Origin: Trachelipus rathkii
Taxonomy: Eukaryota; Arthropoda; Malacostraca; Isopoda; Trachelipodidae
NCBI GenBank assembly: GCA_015478945.1
Contig: JABUQX010118989.1
Location: 1 to 64,000 of the forward strand
Reading direction: 5' to 3'
DNA: 64,000 nucleotides
Of the stretch, positions 39,861-51,590 are shown piece after piece. The translations under genes and the position numbers were made by a program. The notes under the pieces are model-generated. The model ran no database searches, had not been told where the DNA came from, and worked only from the letters and a program-made list of their open reading frames with translations. Within the stretch, counting starts at the first letter, position 1. The number at the start of each line of letters is the position of its first letter.

Positions 39861-42179
39861 TAGAATAGTGAATGAACTAGGGGACAACGACTCTGTATCC
39901 GTGGACATGGCTTTTGTATTCACGGATTTTTTTTAACAATGTTAAGCTGATTCTTACATTTTTAGAGAATTATAGTTTATCAGGTGAAGAACTTCGGAGT
40001 ATGAGTGTTGGAGAGTTTATTGACGGCGTTCTTCTGTTTACGAGATGGAGGGTGTATGAGGTAAACTTTACATCGCCCGCGCGTGAGTGACCTCGCAAAA
40101 AGGGACAAACATACCTTTGCGAATTCTTCTCTAGTGGAGACATATGATTTGGAACAGACTTTACGTGTTCTGCAGTCAGCTATTACAAGTGACGTTTCTC
40201 TTTTATGCAGATAACTCAAATTCTCAGATATCTCTGTAGCATTCCCGCATCTGATGACCGATTGTATGGTAAAAATCACAGACACAGGGTCTTACGGTCA
40301 ACATGAATCATAGTTAATGTTTTTACGGAGTAAAAGCTCGATTACTCTTCTCATGTGGGGAATTTTAAGAGAACGATCGCGAATAGGTGATCGAACCACG
40401 CGATTGGCTTAAAGATGAGTTTGTGATAGGCTTTATCGTTCTTGGAGAATGTGACTTGTTAGAATTTGTATGAGTGGAAAACTTAGGAAGGGTACATTAG
40501 TATTTTGTAATATTCTTCTTTACCGAATCGTTTCATTTGTCGTGCTGAGGGATTGCTAATGTCGGAAAAATCATTTTGAAATATCTTCCTTTATGGGTGT
40601 CGAGGAATTCAGCATACCCCACGATATCTGACCAGGCTGCAGATTCCTCTGCAGATTCCTTATTTATTGATGCTTCCTCCGTACATTGTTATGTACTCTC
40701 TAACTTGTCCTCTATGTTTTGTGGGACAAGGTCTACATAAAATGTAGTTCGGAGAGATATTCGTCGCAATCACTGTCTAGACATGATGAGGCTGATAGCA
40801 ACTTCTAGTCTGTGGCCAAACAAACGAATACTCTTCATTTTCTGTAACGGCGGGCCAGATTGCATGTCATGAAATAGGGATTCTTTTCTTTTTCACTCTC
40901 CTGCTTCTCATACCATTTGGATGAAGGGTTCTCGAACAGAGAAATATCTTCTATCCGTACTTTGGTAATAATGATGATAGACACTTTAAGGAAGTGACTC
41001 GTCTTACAGTTGTCTGTCGAGTAAAATTTACCCTTGTGATAGGCTGTGGATAACTGAAGTTGAGCTATAAGCTTCAAATACGTTAAATAAGTTAAGAATT
41101 TGTATCCCATTATCTACGTGTATATGTACCAGGGTTACCTTTAGATATTTATCGGGTAATTCTTGAGTACTAGGAATTCAAGCTGTAGATCCGTCACTTC
41201 TTACTCATATCGATTTTTCTTTATGTTTGATCGATCTGGGACTCATTGCAGTAATATCTGTGTTTGTCTTGTTGATCTTGAGTAAGAATTTTGGTACAAT
41301 GGGGAATTATCTTAATGTTACGTGGGTACCGACTTGATTTATGATGGTTTAATGTGCCTTCGGGGATTTGAACTCAGATCTGTGAATCTCACTCACTAAA
41401 ATTTGTAAGCAAGACTGGGATCGTGATGGTTGAGGACCCATGTAAGTTTTACTGTGATTTGTGATGGGTGACCGACCATTATCTTGGTGAAATCGCTACT
41501 GTGGGGATAACAATGTTTTTTTGAGAAGTATGGTTAATAAAGGGGTAAATCCCTATTTTTAGAATTAAAAGAGTTTTTCCTCATGGGTACTGATGAAATC
41601 AATTAATTTGTACGGTAGGGTATTCATGACGACTCGGACTCAAGTTGCTCGCCATTCTGTACTTGATCACATTTTGGTTTTAGAGATTCTTTAAAGGAAC
41701 ATTTATTAGTTCAGTTTTTCTTAGATAGTTACAGTTTATCAATTATATACTACTATACTATAAAATAAAGTAATATTCATTATCAGTACATTCATCATCT
41801 AATTCATAAAATTTATATTTGCGTCATAAAATTTAAGCGCTCTTTTAATACATTCCTTTCAACTCTCATGCTCAAGCTTAATGGAAGGAATGCTCAGATA
41901 TACACAGATATTAAACGTAGGAAGAATTTTTCAGATAATATCTTTTTTCATTTTACTGTATTGTGCGGTGTGACACTGAGTGCAGTGACTCTAAATCAAC
42001 AATGCCAGGTGGCAAGAGCAAGAGGCAGTCAGAAACAAAGACCAGATGCGTCCTGATGCTAGGCGCACATTTTTTTCTTCATAGGTATAACTCATATGTG
42101 TAGTGGAGACCAAGTGACGACGGCATGCAATACAGTACGGTCACTTGACTCCAAATGAAAACGCTAATTTAGTTATTAT

Positions 42180-43970
42180 CAAATTAATAGTACACACATT
42201 AAGTTAGAACGTGCAAAGTAAAAAGAAATTAAGTATTTTCATCTTACTAGGGTGAGATTATTGATAAAGAGCATTCAGCTTTCTTGCTATATCGGCTGCG
42301 GTAGAGAGAGGAGCACATGACTTTTTATCCACAATGCTCTTCGGTTTTGTGCGATAAAGGAGAATTCACTTAAATAAGAGAGATTTGCTTAAACGGAGAA
42401 AAATGAAAAAGAGTAAAAGTTATATAGATTCTATTAATGTCATTATCACTTTTTTACATTCAGTAGGTCGAGGTAACTGTTTACTTTTAATACGATCGCC
42501 TTATAATTATTCACATATATACATTTCATCTTTCCGTAGTCTGCGGTAATGTTAATTCATTCATCTCCAGTTTTATGTCCGGGATAGGTGGAGGAGGGTA
42601 TGCGATATAATAGTTGTTTCTCCAATTTGGAAAACTCTCCGTAGGTCTTTATGGAGCTATTGGTTAATCCAAATTCTTCCTTAGTAGCCTTCATATGAAC
42701 CTTCATTAAACGTAAAACACCGGCAATAACATGGTTAAAATATACTCTCACTTTATTAGAATGTGAGTTGAGAAGAGTTCCAGAATCTCAAAAATGTATG
42801 GCTTTAACTTTGAGTTTGACCATATATCAGTGAACACGAGGGCTTATAGTACAATCATGATGTAAGCGCGGTGAATTCACGCTCGACTACTCTCAGGTAT
42901 CCTTATTTGAGCTTTTAAGCAGATAGTCTTGACGTGAAAGAGTCGCACATGACTTCTAACATACAGCTCACAAACACACAAGAGATTGAAGTGAAATAAG
43001 AGCAGTGTCTTGAGTGACGATAAAGACTCCATATTTTTTAAAGAGTTGTTCAATGGCACTTGGTATTGCAAAAAGTCCGTAACCAAATTAAAATACAACA
43101 AAAAACATACACAAATAATCTAACATCAAAAACAGAGAACATGTAAATACAGAATAATTAGATTAATTTGGAATTGACACTATTCTTACAAAGCACATTT
43201 GTAATTATTTGAATCAATAAATGATAAATAAAGCAAGAAGATCATTATGTTCCCGTACAACGATAGATCGCGAACCGTTTGCGGCATGTTTGAGGGTCTT
43301 GGTTTTATAAGACTAACGATGTGATTACTGAACGCAGTGAGAATTGAGATAATGGTGCTGTTAAATTATAAGCGAAATGAGGATACTACGTTCACCACCT
43401 AACAGTCACCCTGTTATACCATAGGACACTATTTTCTTACCTATGAGATCGAAGACGAACTACTTGACCTGTAGAATATTATATCGTCTCGAATGTTAGC
43501 GTGTTATCAGATCAGTTTCTAATCTTTGTAGGCATATAGAATCGTAATACTAAAGGAATTGGGCATACTCCAACTTCAACTGATCTTCTGACTACTCTGT
43601 GTGGACAGACAACGCTTATCCCTTCGCTCCGATCTATAATATTATTAGAATTTATAACAATCAGAAAATAGTCTATTATAGGAATTATGACATGAGAACG
43701 GACCATGTAAAGCAAGAACGCAGATACCTGTTCACTTTATATTTATATCTCACACAAAAAAAGATTAATTCTATAAAACAATAAAAAAAATAAACTTCAT
43801 ATACTGATGCGTCAAATTTTATAACATGTTATGCACTATTTAACTCCTAATTTAGAATATGTATGATATAACCCATTCTAGGTTTATTGAGTCACAGGAG
43901 AAGCAAACACATAAATATTGACGGAATCACCTATCATGACGCTTGAGACTCGCGAGCAAGAGCTTTCCAA
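42180..43970 (-). repeat. Second, partial copy of the ~6.1 kb unit (right arm)
   Basis: It repeats 36,100-37,960 in order and orientation with scattered mismatches. It is the outer copy, mirrored by 905-2,040 in the left arm. Short frames within it have no recognisable domain. Confidence 0.65.
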
Positions 43971-44200
43971 CTTTACACTCATTTATCATAATTACTCTAA
44001 ACTAATAATGACCCATACAATATGGATAACACATTACTAATAAACTAGCTAGGTTTTATAATTCATACTATATATATACTTCTCACCTCTTACTTATTCA
44101 TATATATCTATCCCAATCATCAATGCGTTTATAGGATTCGAAACTCAGAAACTAAATAATCAATTGACTTGAAACAGTAACTCTCGCAATATCTCCAAAT

Positions 44201-45190
44201 AAGCTCACTAAGTCATATAGTCATTATAAACTAATATATAATATATCTAAAATAAATTCTTACGATATATTATACTAATACATTCTTCTCTTTGTACAAG
44301 TTTGTCACACGACACCCAACTCACGGGGCGAACCTATATTCAGATTGTAGCAGCCTCAGAAGTCACACAACTAAGTAACATGTGGCTCGATATAGAGCTA
44401 CCAGAGCAGGCTATATGAGTGAAGTGGGGTGAAGATTCAAATCTAGCAGGTAAACACAGAAAGACTTGGATAGATACGCTACAACTCTATTTCAGAGTGG
44501 TGGCAGAAAAGATACGAAAAGATAACCGAAGCGACAACGTGGCGTGGGAGTTCACCCATACATTCCAACAAGCCATGTTTTGCATGACTAACAGCCACCT
44601 AAGTTTTCTACCGAGGTGCGACGTACGGTGGAGGTACGCTGAGTGATAAGCTCCTCGAGGCACTGCGCTGCGGTACTATTAGAAAAGAGATAAAGCCCCC
44701 AACTCGCGGCAAAGGATATGATCGGTGTCTAGGGTAATCTGTTAAAGTCTTCAATGAACAAGTGTTTTTATAAGTCTCTTTGCTGCCTTATTGCATTTCG
44801 CGCTGATCCAATAATCGGAGTGAAACGACCAGAGTCTCAGATATGATGAAGAGAGTACTCTCTTCTCTATACAAAGGGCGGATAGGACCTATGTATACGC
44901 TGGGTCAAACTGATAGAGCAGAAAAACAAGTCTCGCAGTCTTAGATTCTTAAAAGAAACTCCAGTGCTTGAGAGTTCTGACAGTAAACCGTCTTTATGAT
45001 GCGAGGTTTTTACAAGACATATTTTTTTTTATGTCCTGTAAGGCACAAGGATGTTTTATGATTGTTCAAGGGAAGTACATGACGAGAAAACGTCGAATAG
45101 AATAGTAGTTGGGAATTGTGTGTCTAAGAGAGTGAGAGATTTGATACGACTAGTTGAGTTTTTTTATATACAGACTTGTTAATTTCATCA
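44201..45190. other. Junction region between palindrome and BEL/Pao element
   Basis: Sequence quality appears to change here. A 75-codon plus frame (44,419-44,646) contains GKHRKTWIDTLQ, reminiscent of the G-R-P-R-K-T-W-x-D-T motif at the end of LINE Pol proteins, but the rest is not recognisable. The minus strand could hold the missing 3' part of the BEL/Pao element, yet I could not read an integrase end or an LTR. Confidence 0.35.
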
Positions 45191-46528
45191 CACGGATTTG
45201 AGATCGTACTCCCTAACGGCAATTAGTCATGAATAAGCGAATACTGTAATCGAAAGTACATTGTCACTATATAAGAAATTTGGAACTCCAAACTTGGTGA
45301 CAAAACGCTTGAACGATTAGTCAAATACTCTTGCAAACATGTCAGGTATCAAATCTAAATACACCCATCGGATATTGAGGCAAGTGTACAACAAAATGCA
45401 CATTTTTTGTGGTTGATTTGAACCTTTGACTTTGACAAAGAAATGTTTAGTGTAGTAAACACCTACACTTGTGAAAGGTCGATAAAAGTTAACTTGAACT
45501 TTTTTGAAATTTGTGAACTTCGAATATTGAAAGGAAAAGCTGTTGTACTTTTTGTAGACCATACATTCCGACAGTATTTTTCTTATTGTACAACGAGCTG
45601 ATGTAATCAAAAAACCTTTTAAACGAATACATGTAAGGGTTGCCTGAATACCAAGGTGTTTAAAGGCAACATGCGCATCTTTAATGATGAGAAAAGTCAG
45701 ATAATGGGATTTACCAAGTACTACAGGGTTCACCACCTTAAAACTATAATAATTAGTACGGGATAAACGGCCCTTACTTCTGATGAGACCCGAGTCGTCG
45801 AAAAAGAGGTTGAGACGAGAAACCAAATCAGGTGGTGCTTTAGCAGAAGCAGGGTTCGACTTAACATCATTAAGAAACCGAAGTTCAACAGAAAAGCTTT
45901 CCTGCTGCATGACTTTTAACAAGAAAAGTCTAGCTTTTTTGTCACATTCGATTGAGGTAAGAGCTAATACACCGAATTTGAAAAGTAGAGAACATACTCT
46001 TAGCAATGTTGACAAAGTAGAATATCGTGAAATGTTGATGATAGGAGGAGGTGGGGCCTGTATGACCATAAATGTTGAAGAAGGGTCCACCAATCCTCCC
46101 ACCGAACTCCTGAAATTGGGCCAGTAAACCTGATCGAAGCTGAGCCAGTTCAGCCCAAATTTCCAAAGACTTAGTTTTTTGACAAACTCTCGATAAGATA
46201 ATCCTCGAGTTATCAAATCGGCAGGGTTTTCATCCGTTTTAACGAAGTGAAAAGAGATAGGCAGTAAATTGTCATCTCTCATGGAGGAGACCATGCTTTT
46301 GATATCTTGGATTCTATTTTTGACAAAAATATGTTTTGTTTTGCTACTTCCTCCCGCTGCCCATGCTAGGACGATTTGGGAATCCGAGATGTTGACAGCC
46401 TTTAATTCAACCTCTGTCAATCCCGTCAATATTTGTGGAAGACACTTAAGAGCCAAATAAACTGATAATAGCTCGAGACAAGGAAGTGTTTTTACCCTGA
46501 GAGGAGCCACCTTAGATTTTGCCCACAA
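45190..46528 (-). pseudogene. pol: BEL/Pao RNase H and integrase N-terminal part
   Basis: A 403-codon frame (46,528-45,317) begins with WAKSKVAPLRVKTLPCLELL, the BEL/Pao RNase H signature, followed by S-D-S-Q-I-V-L-A-W and NPADLITRGLS. The integrase zinc-binding region has DAHVAFKHLG and, further on, ECMVYKK where a C-x2-C pair is expected, so the second cysteine is lost. The core starts with FTSVGVYYTKHFFVK (usual text G-x-D-Y/F: the first catalytic Asp is replaced by Tyr). After a stop at 45,317 the frame continues as RFVTKFGVPNFLYSDN to about 45,220, which includes the second Asp. The third acidic residue and the C-terminus are not seen. Confidence 0.8.
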
Positions 46529-46759
46529 TTATTACGGGACAGTTTCTGAACCAGTGACGTAGACTGCAAACCCATAGCATTGTGAACTTGCGTCACAAAA
46601 GATGTTGAGAGTTGAATTTGCTGATGCTTCAAAGCAGAAGCGCTGAAAAGATAAGTTTTTGAGGGCATCAAGATCAGCACGAAGTTTATCCCAATCTTCT
46701 TTAATATCTTGGTCAATAGAGTCATCCCAACTCGGCTAACTCCCATGTCTCGCCTCAAC

Positions 46760-48013
46760 CTACAACAGACGTCCCCTTAAGGTTACAGGAAGGAAAAAGG
46801 AAAGAGGATCAAAGATTTTGTTTACTTGGGAGAGAAGATCTCGTTTTGATTCGACTGAGGTAAAGTCAAAGTCTGCCAATCTAAGGGTATCATTTTCGGG
46901 ATGGTAGAGATCCCCAAGACTTTTTCTTCATCACAATTATGAGGGGAAAACATCTGATCGTCTTTGATTTGAGCTTTTAAATCAGGGTGGTTGGTGTTCC
47001 AGGAACACAAGTTGAACCTACCCTCCTTCATCCTTTTTTCCGAGGGTTGGGCAGATGTCCCTCAAAGCTTATCAGAGGGGATGAATGAGTCAATGAATAA
47101 AATTATCCCTTTAGTTAGTGACAGAAGCCAGAGACCAGAATCGGATGAATATTTACTTTGTACTGATGCTTATAACAGCTCTAAGAAGATAAAAGGGGAT
47201 ACCTGGGCCAAAATTATTGTCGCGTACCTATAAGTAACAAGTCTGCTGTCTTTCTGGAAAAACAAAACTTTGTTACGATCGTTTCAAGTTTAAGATAGGA
47301 TTGAAAGAAACTTTCGAGGAGATGTCAGCGGCAACTGCATATTTGTTGAACCTAAAAGAAGAAAAAGACGAAGTAAAAGGAACCAACAGAGTCGGTACCT
47401 GGGTAACAGCGATTAAGAAGGAGCTTCTTTTTGTTCCAAGACCTGGTGAACACAGGCTGATTTTACAGTTTGTAACCTGATCTGCCAAAGCTCTTTATTA
47501 CAGGTTTGTGGGGAATCCATAACGATCGAACTCCTTTGGATCAACAGAGATGATTTCAATGATACCACACCTCAGTTGTTCCTTAAAAACATCAGTGTAG
47601 GCTTTATCGAGACCTTGATTGCTAAGACGATTTTTAACTCGTCTAGGAGTACTTAAAACAATTCGATAATTCGAAGGGACCTGATCCACTAATTCTGAGA
47701 TCCATGGGATTTCTACATGATATTTTCCATCGATAAATTAAATTGAATTGTGGAATTTAGGGATAAATTCCTTATCAATGGTACCATAATCCTTCTCCTC
47801 CTGAATACCCAAGGATTCCAAGCTGTACAGATATTCCAAATCTAGATCGATACTTATTTCATTTGAAGAAATGCCAAGAGAGAACATCAGGGTAAGTAGG
47901 ATGAGGGTCAATGATCGAGTTGACGAGATTATGAGAAGCTTTGAAAAGGTGTTTTGGCAGCGAGGAAACAGACATGGATAGTCATGGGTCCCTCTGATTT
48001 GGTTGTAAATCAA
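46760..48013 (-). pseudogene. pol: BEL/Pao reverse transcriptase, several frameshifts
   Basis: The start of RT is seen as LESLGI...DKEFIPKFHNSI (47,870-47,738) and ends near 47,500 with KEQLRCGIIEII, the BEL/Pao N-terminal RT region. Motif A survives as AVAADISSKVSFNPI (about 47,345-47,300), where the usual text is V-A-D-I-E-K-M-F-L-Q. Motif B appears as NNFGPGIPFYLLRAVI near 47,215-47,170. The C-terminal part has EGRFNLCSWNTNHPDL (47,025-46,975). The catalytic Y-V-D-D box could not be read intact. The protein is spread over all three frames and cannot be made. Confidence 0.7.
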
Positions 48014-48640
48014 GAGTTGATGTTGAAGTCTGCTTCCTGTATAGAAAGGCTTTTTGATGAGGAAGCAGAAAAGAATTTACAGGCCCGAAAGGAACCAACC
48101 CCAAGCAAGTCTGAATGGCACTGCCTTCCAAACAATCAATAATTTGGAAATGTTTCATCTGACATAAAGTGTCAGTACCTAAAAGAAGATCGATGTCATC
48201 AACCGAATCCCCATAAGGGCCCACAAAGAACTTGTCCGCCACATTATATGTTAATGAAATGCGACTAATGGCTGATGCTAACCCCTTAACCGAAAACCCA
48301 ACATCTAAAGAAGGGTCGACCAAAACCGGTGTTCGAAAGAAGGAATTGCAGCAGCAATTTATTTCTAGGTCGACTAGGTACGATGTACGTTCCTCCTCTC
48401 CAATGAATGCTTTTATGGGATTTCTGATGATAGGTGATAGGTAATTGTTCACAGTTGATTCCGAGTTTGGAAATCAATTTAGGGCCAGCATATGTTCTTT
48501 GTGAACCCAGGTCTATAAGAGCGCGAATAGGAACTGACTTGTTATTGTGCCTTGCTATTATGGTTATTGTAGGCAGAATATGAGAAGCTGATGATTGCCC
48601 AGTGTTAATGCAAAGAAGATTGCTAGCATCATTTTGTTTT
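47982..48640 (-). pseudogene. pol: BEL/Pao aspartic protease / DUF1758 region
   Basis: Frames on the minus strand give R-A-L-I-D-L-G-S-Q-R-T-Y (about 48,530-48,490), the retroviral-type protease active-site box. It normally reads D-S/T-G and here reads D-L-G, so the enzyme is probably dead. The DUF1758-like body follows in the 156-codon frame 48,452-47,982, ending with D-D-I-D-L-L-L-G-T-D, the usual second half of the fold. At least one frameshift lies near 48,450. Confidence 0.7.
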
Positions 48641-48713
48641 TCTTCATCATCACATCTTTATTCAATCAGAATCCCTGTTTCGATTAGTGGTTCCAGCGGA
48701 ACGAAAGCGAAAG

Positions 48714-49697
48714 CTAGATGTTTCGGCTCTTACATTTATAGCAAGGATACTTTAAATTGAGTGTTTTAGCCGGGCATGTATCTGCCATGTGCTTTATGCT
48801 GGAACAGTTACAGCACATGTTTAATGCCACACATCTGTCCCTTTTTGATTTAGGGTTTACGTAAACCGTGCAGTCAGAGAGGTAATGGTCTCCATTGCAC
48901 AGCTTGCACTTGACTTCCCTTGAAGATTGATTATTCGAATTTGAATTAGAATTTGAATTTGAACCTGAGGTAGGTTCAGAAGGTAAAGTAGTTCTTTTTA
49001 GAGAGCCACTACCTTTTGAAGTGTTGAAAGTATGACCCTTCTCATCAGAGGGTCTCCTCTTCTCCCTTTTGAAGTTCCCTTTAGAAGAAGATGATTTAGA
49101 TGATGAGAACGAAGTTGAGGTTTGAGAGGTTCGAAACCTCTGCATCGTTTGAATTATCTGATTATGTTCCTTAAAAATCAAATTAATTGACGGATATTGT
49201 TCTTTAGTTGCCAGTTTCAACTCTCTTAAAAATGAGAGAGGAAGTTTATCAACTAAAATATGGCTGATTAATTTGCAACCCGAACTCTCCTCTGGGAAAA
49301 GGTCAACCCCGAGCTCCTTGAGTTCCTTTAAGTGAGCCCGGACCTTTAAAATAAAAGATCTGACTGCTTCAAGTTGCTTCCCGTCCAGAGGCGGAGATGA
49401 GTCCAGTTCATGGAAAATAGAATCAAGTATGAAGGCCTTGTCCAAATAATGTTCTTTTAAAATGGACAAGGCAACTTCATAGTTCTCATCCGTACCCGTC
49501 AAATGCTCAATGTCTCTGAGAGCATATCCCTTTAAATGGGACTTGAGATACTGCAACTTAACAGCTTGTGACAAGTCCCTCCTCCCCCCATACACATTAT
49601 TGAACTCCTGCAGGAAGGAGCGAAAGGAGTGCTTGTCCTTCTCGCCCGAAAAATCTCCGCATTTTAGGGCTGGGATCTTCAGGCTAAAAGGCTGCAT
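48714..49697 (-). pseudogene. gag: BEL/Pao Gag (DUF1759 plus zinc knuckles)
   Basis: This is a 327-codon frame. Residues about 1-190 form the DUF1759-type Gag core (patterns L-K-x-G-D-F-S-G-x-K, S-F-x-x-x-F, K-L-Q-Y-L-K-S-x-L-K-G and A-L-S-I-L-K-E-H-Y), followed by a serine and asparagine-rich linker. Near residue 265 there is a knuckle, CKLCNGDHYLSDC, and then C-C-N-C-S-S-I-K-H-M-A-D-T-C and a C-Y-K-C pair. Gag packages the element's RNA, and the knuckles bind nucleic acid. The frame ends prematurely just after the last knuckle, where the protease should follow. It is the most intact part of the element. Confidence 0.85.
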
Positions 49698-49800
49698 GGG
49701 AAAAGACTTGGAGTGTTCACAGCATGTTTTGTTCGAATTTGAAGCTGTTCTCTCATTATTAGAAAGGGCATCAGAAGATCTTCGAGACTTGATTTCATAT

Positions 49801-50224
49801 TCATATTTGACTTAAAAGTTGGAGAGCTTGAGCCACTTTTATGTGGTAAACATCAGTAGCGGAAATCTCTTCTTCTAGAAGCGATTGGTCGATCTTGGTA
49901 TACTCAGCCCCTATTAATAAGTTTTCGATCAGAGTATCTTGAGTTTTAATGTCCGAGATAATCGAGTTCACCTTGTCGAAAATTGTTTTGATAACAACAG
50001 GGTCGATTGGGGTAGGTGACTCCGTATCACTTTCTTCTTTTGCAGGAAAATGTTTGCAGCATAAAGTAAGTTTTCTTCTTAAAACACCCCTTTTCATTCG
50101 AAGGGGACTCAGCTCACCCTGTAATGTTGCTTTTAAACTAGCTGTATTTTCATCCGAAGAAGACGTAGGTCTTTCATTTGAGAACTCCTGTGACCTTTAA
50201 GTCTAAATCGTTTAATATATCCAT
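49801..50224 (-). pseudogene. gag: BEL/Pao Gag N-terminus, separated by frameshifts
   Basis: The 98-codon frame at 50,097-49,801 contains RMKRGVLRRKLT followed by an acidic helix-rich stretch, typical of the start of BEL/Pao Gag. Upstream in another frame lies N-E-R-P-T-S-S-S-D-E-N-T, and an ATG at 50,224 opens MDILNDLDLKVTGVLK before a stop, a plausible original start. A frameshift near 49,805 separates this part from the 327-codon Gag core. Confidence 0.65.
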
Positions 50225-50279
50225 TGTGAACAAATTATATTTAAATGTGAAGTAGTGTAAATATTTCCCAACTGGCTAC

Positions 50280-51590
50280 TAGAGCAGCCTATAAACCCTG
50301 GGAAACTAACTGCGCAGAAAAATATCAACAGCGCAGAAAAAATATTAACTGCACTCAAAAAAACAACACTGCAGGAAGTAAAAGCCAACAAAAAAAATTC
50401 TACCGCGCAAAAAAATACAATTGTGCCCAACAAACCACACTGTGAGTCACAAAGCACAAAAAAAACCGCACTGCAGAGTTAAAAGCACAAAAAATGTCAA
50501 CAGCTCAGAAAAATTTCTGCGCCTGAAAAAACCGCACTCTAGAGTCAAAAGCACCAAAATATATCAACAGCGCAGAAAATATCAACTGCGCATGAAAAAA
50601 CTGCACAGCAGAGTCAAAAGCATAAAAAATGTCACAGCGCGCAAAAAAATATCAATAGCGCAGAAAAATCTCAACGCGCAGACAAAATCCTTCAACTGCG
50701 TCTGTAAAAAAACCGCCTCAGAGTCAAAAGCTCAAAAAATGTCACAGCCAGAAAAAATATCACCTGCCCCGGAATACCAAAACGCACTGTACCGAGTCAA
50801 AAAGCACAAAAAAATTGTCAACAGCGCAGAAAAATACAACTGCGGCTAAAAATATTCACTGCGCCTTAAAAACCGCAACTGCAAAGTCAAAGAGCACAAA
50901 AAAAATATCAAAGCGCAGAAAACATATCAAAGAGCGCAGAAAAAACATCAACTGGCCGCCCTAAAAAAAAACCTCCAACGCAGAGTCAAAAGCACAAAAA
51001 AATGTCAACAAGCGCAGAAAAAATATCAATAGCGCCGATAAAATATCAATCACGCAGAAAATATAAACTGCGCCGTGAAAAAAAACCCGCACTACAAGAG
51101 TTTAAAAAGCACCAAAACATTTCCCACAGCGCAGAAATATCAAAATAACGCCGATAAATATCAATACGAGATAGTCCGAAAAAATATCAACTGCGCCTGA
51201 AAAAAACCCGATTACAGAGTTAAAGCAAACAAAAAATGTCCAACGAAGCGCCGAAAATATCAATAGCGCATAAAATATCAACTGCGGCCCTGAAAAACCG
51301 CACTGCAAAGTCCAAAAGCACAAAAATATGTCAACAGCGCACAGAAAAATATCAACTGCGCATGAAAAAACTGCACAGCAGAGTCAAAAAGCACAAAAAA
51401 AAATGTCAACAGCGCAAAAAAATATCAATAGCGCAGACAAATATCAAAACTGACGCCTAAAAAAACCGCATGCAGAGTCCACAGCAACAAAAAACTGTCA
51501 ACAGCCAGAGAAAATATAAACAGCGCAGAAAAATATCATAGCGCAGAAAAATATCATAGCGCGAAAAATATCACGCCGACTTTCGCACTG
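50280..51590 (+). repeat. Satellite, unit about 70 bp
   Basis: A purine-rich unit is built from CAACAGCGCAGAAAAA, TATCAACTGCGCCTGAAAAA, ACCGCACTGCAGAGTC and AAAAGCACAAAAAATGT. Word spacing varies from about 70 to 100 because of indels and extra GCGCAGAAAAATATCAA sub-repeats. About 13 to 17 units are present. Frames inside (for example 50,421-50,849) are lysine-rich artefacts. It abuts the 5' end of the BEL/Pao element and could lie in its leader or LTR, but no LTR was found. Confidence 0.85.

Larger units (their letters stand above)
36100..42180 (-). repeat. First copy of the ~6.1 kb tandem unit (right arm)
   Basis: The segment 36,100-37,960 recurs directly at 42,180-43,970, an offset of about 6.08 kb. 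Shared words include CAATGGCACTTGGTA at 36,960 and 43,051, CTTGAGTGAAGATCAAGA at 36,823 and CTTGAGTGACGATAAAGA at 43,009, and CCATTCTAGGTTT at 37,735 and 43,873. The unit is the reverse complement of the left-arm tandem unit. No coding region is recognised. Confidence 0.7.
22200..44200 (-). repeat. Right arm of giant inverted repeat
   Basis: This arm is the reverse complement of the left arm over its full length. It is slightly longer and contains many short C-rich insertions (CTC, CAC, CTAC) relative to the left arm, plus long G-poor CTA blocks. Its outer end is placed near 44,200 because the left partner reaches the window start there. Beyond that the sequence changes to a BEL/Pao retrotransposon whose reading frames are much longer. 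The contrast in frame length between this arm and the sequence right of 44,300 supports a difference in sequence quality or origin. Confidence 0.85.
45190..50224 (-). mobile_element. Degenerate BEL/Pao LTR retrotransposon
   Basis: Read on the minus strand the domains come in the canonical BEL/Pao order: Gag (about 50,224-48,714) with zinc knuckles, aspartic protease and DUF1758 (about 48,640-47,982), reverse transcriptase (about 48,013-46,800), RNase H (about 46,760-46,050) and integrase zinc-binding plus partial core (about 45,800-45,190). Such elements copy themselves by reverse transcription in cytoplasmic particles and integrate by a DDE integrase. I found no LTRs; the 3' end stops inside the integrase core and the 5' end runs into a satellite. 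Several frameshifts and stops make it inactive. Confidence 0.85.

Noticed and set aside
1..44200. About fifty open frames of 60-155 codons as possible genes
   Set aside because: None has a recognisable domain on its stated strand, and many are low-complexity (S, T, Y, H, L runs) or antisense to LINE fragments. The arms are mirrored with indels, so frames are not conserved between the two copies.
44419..44646. 75-codon plus frame with GKHRKTWIDTLQ as a LINE Pol tail
   Set aside because: One motif only, and the following residues do not match the family, so it was left as an unassigned note in the junction region.
45783..46127. Plus-strand frame of 114 codons within the BEL/Pao element
   Set aside because: It is antisense to the RNase H and integrase frame, which has clear family motifs.
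50280..51590. Possible CRISPR-like array because of regularly spaced direct repeats
   Set aside because: The whole unit repeats, with no unique spacers. The host is eukaryotic and unit length varies through indels.
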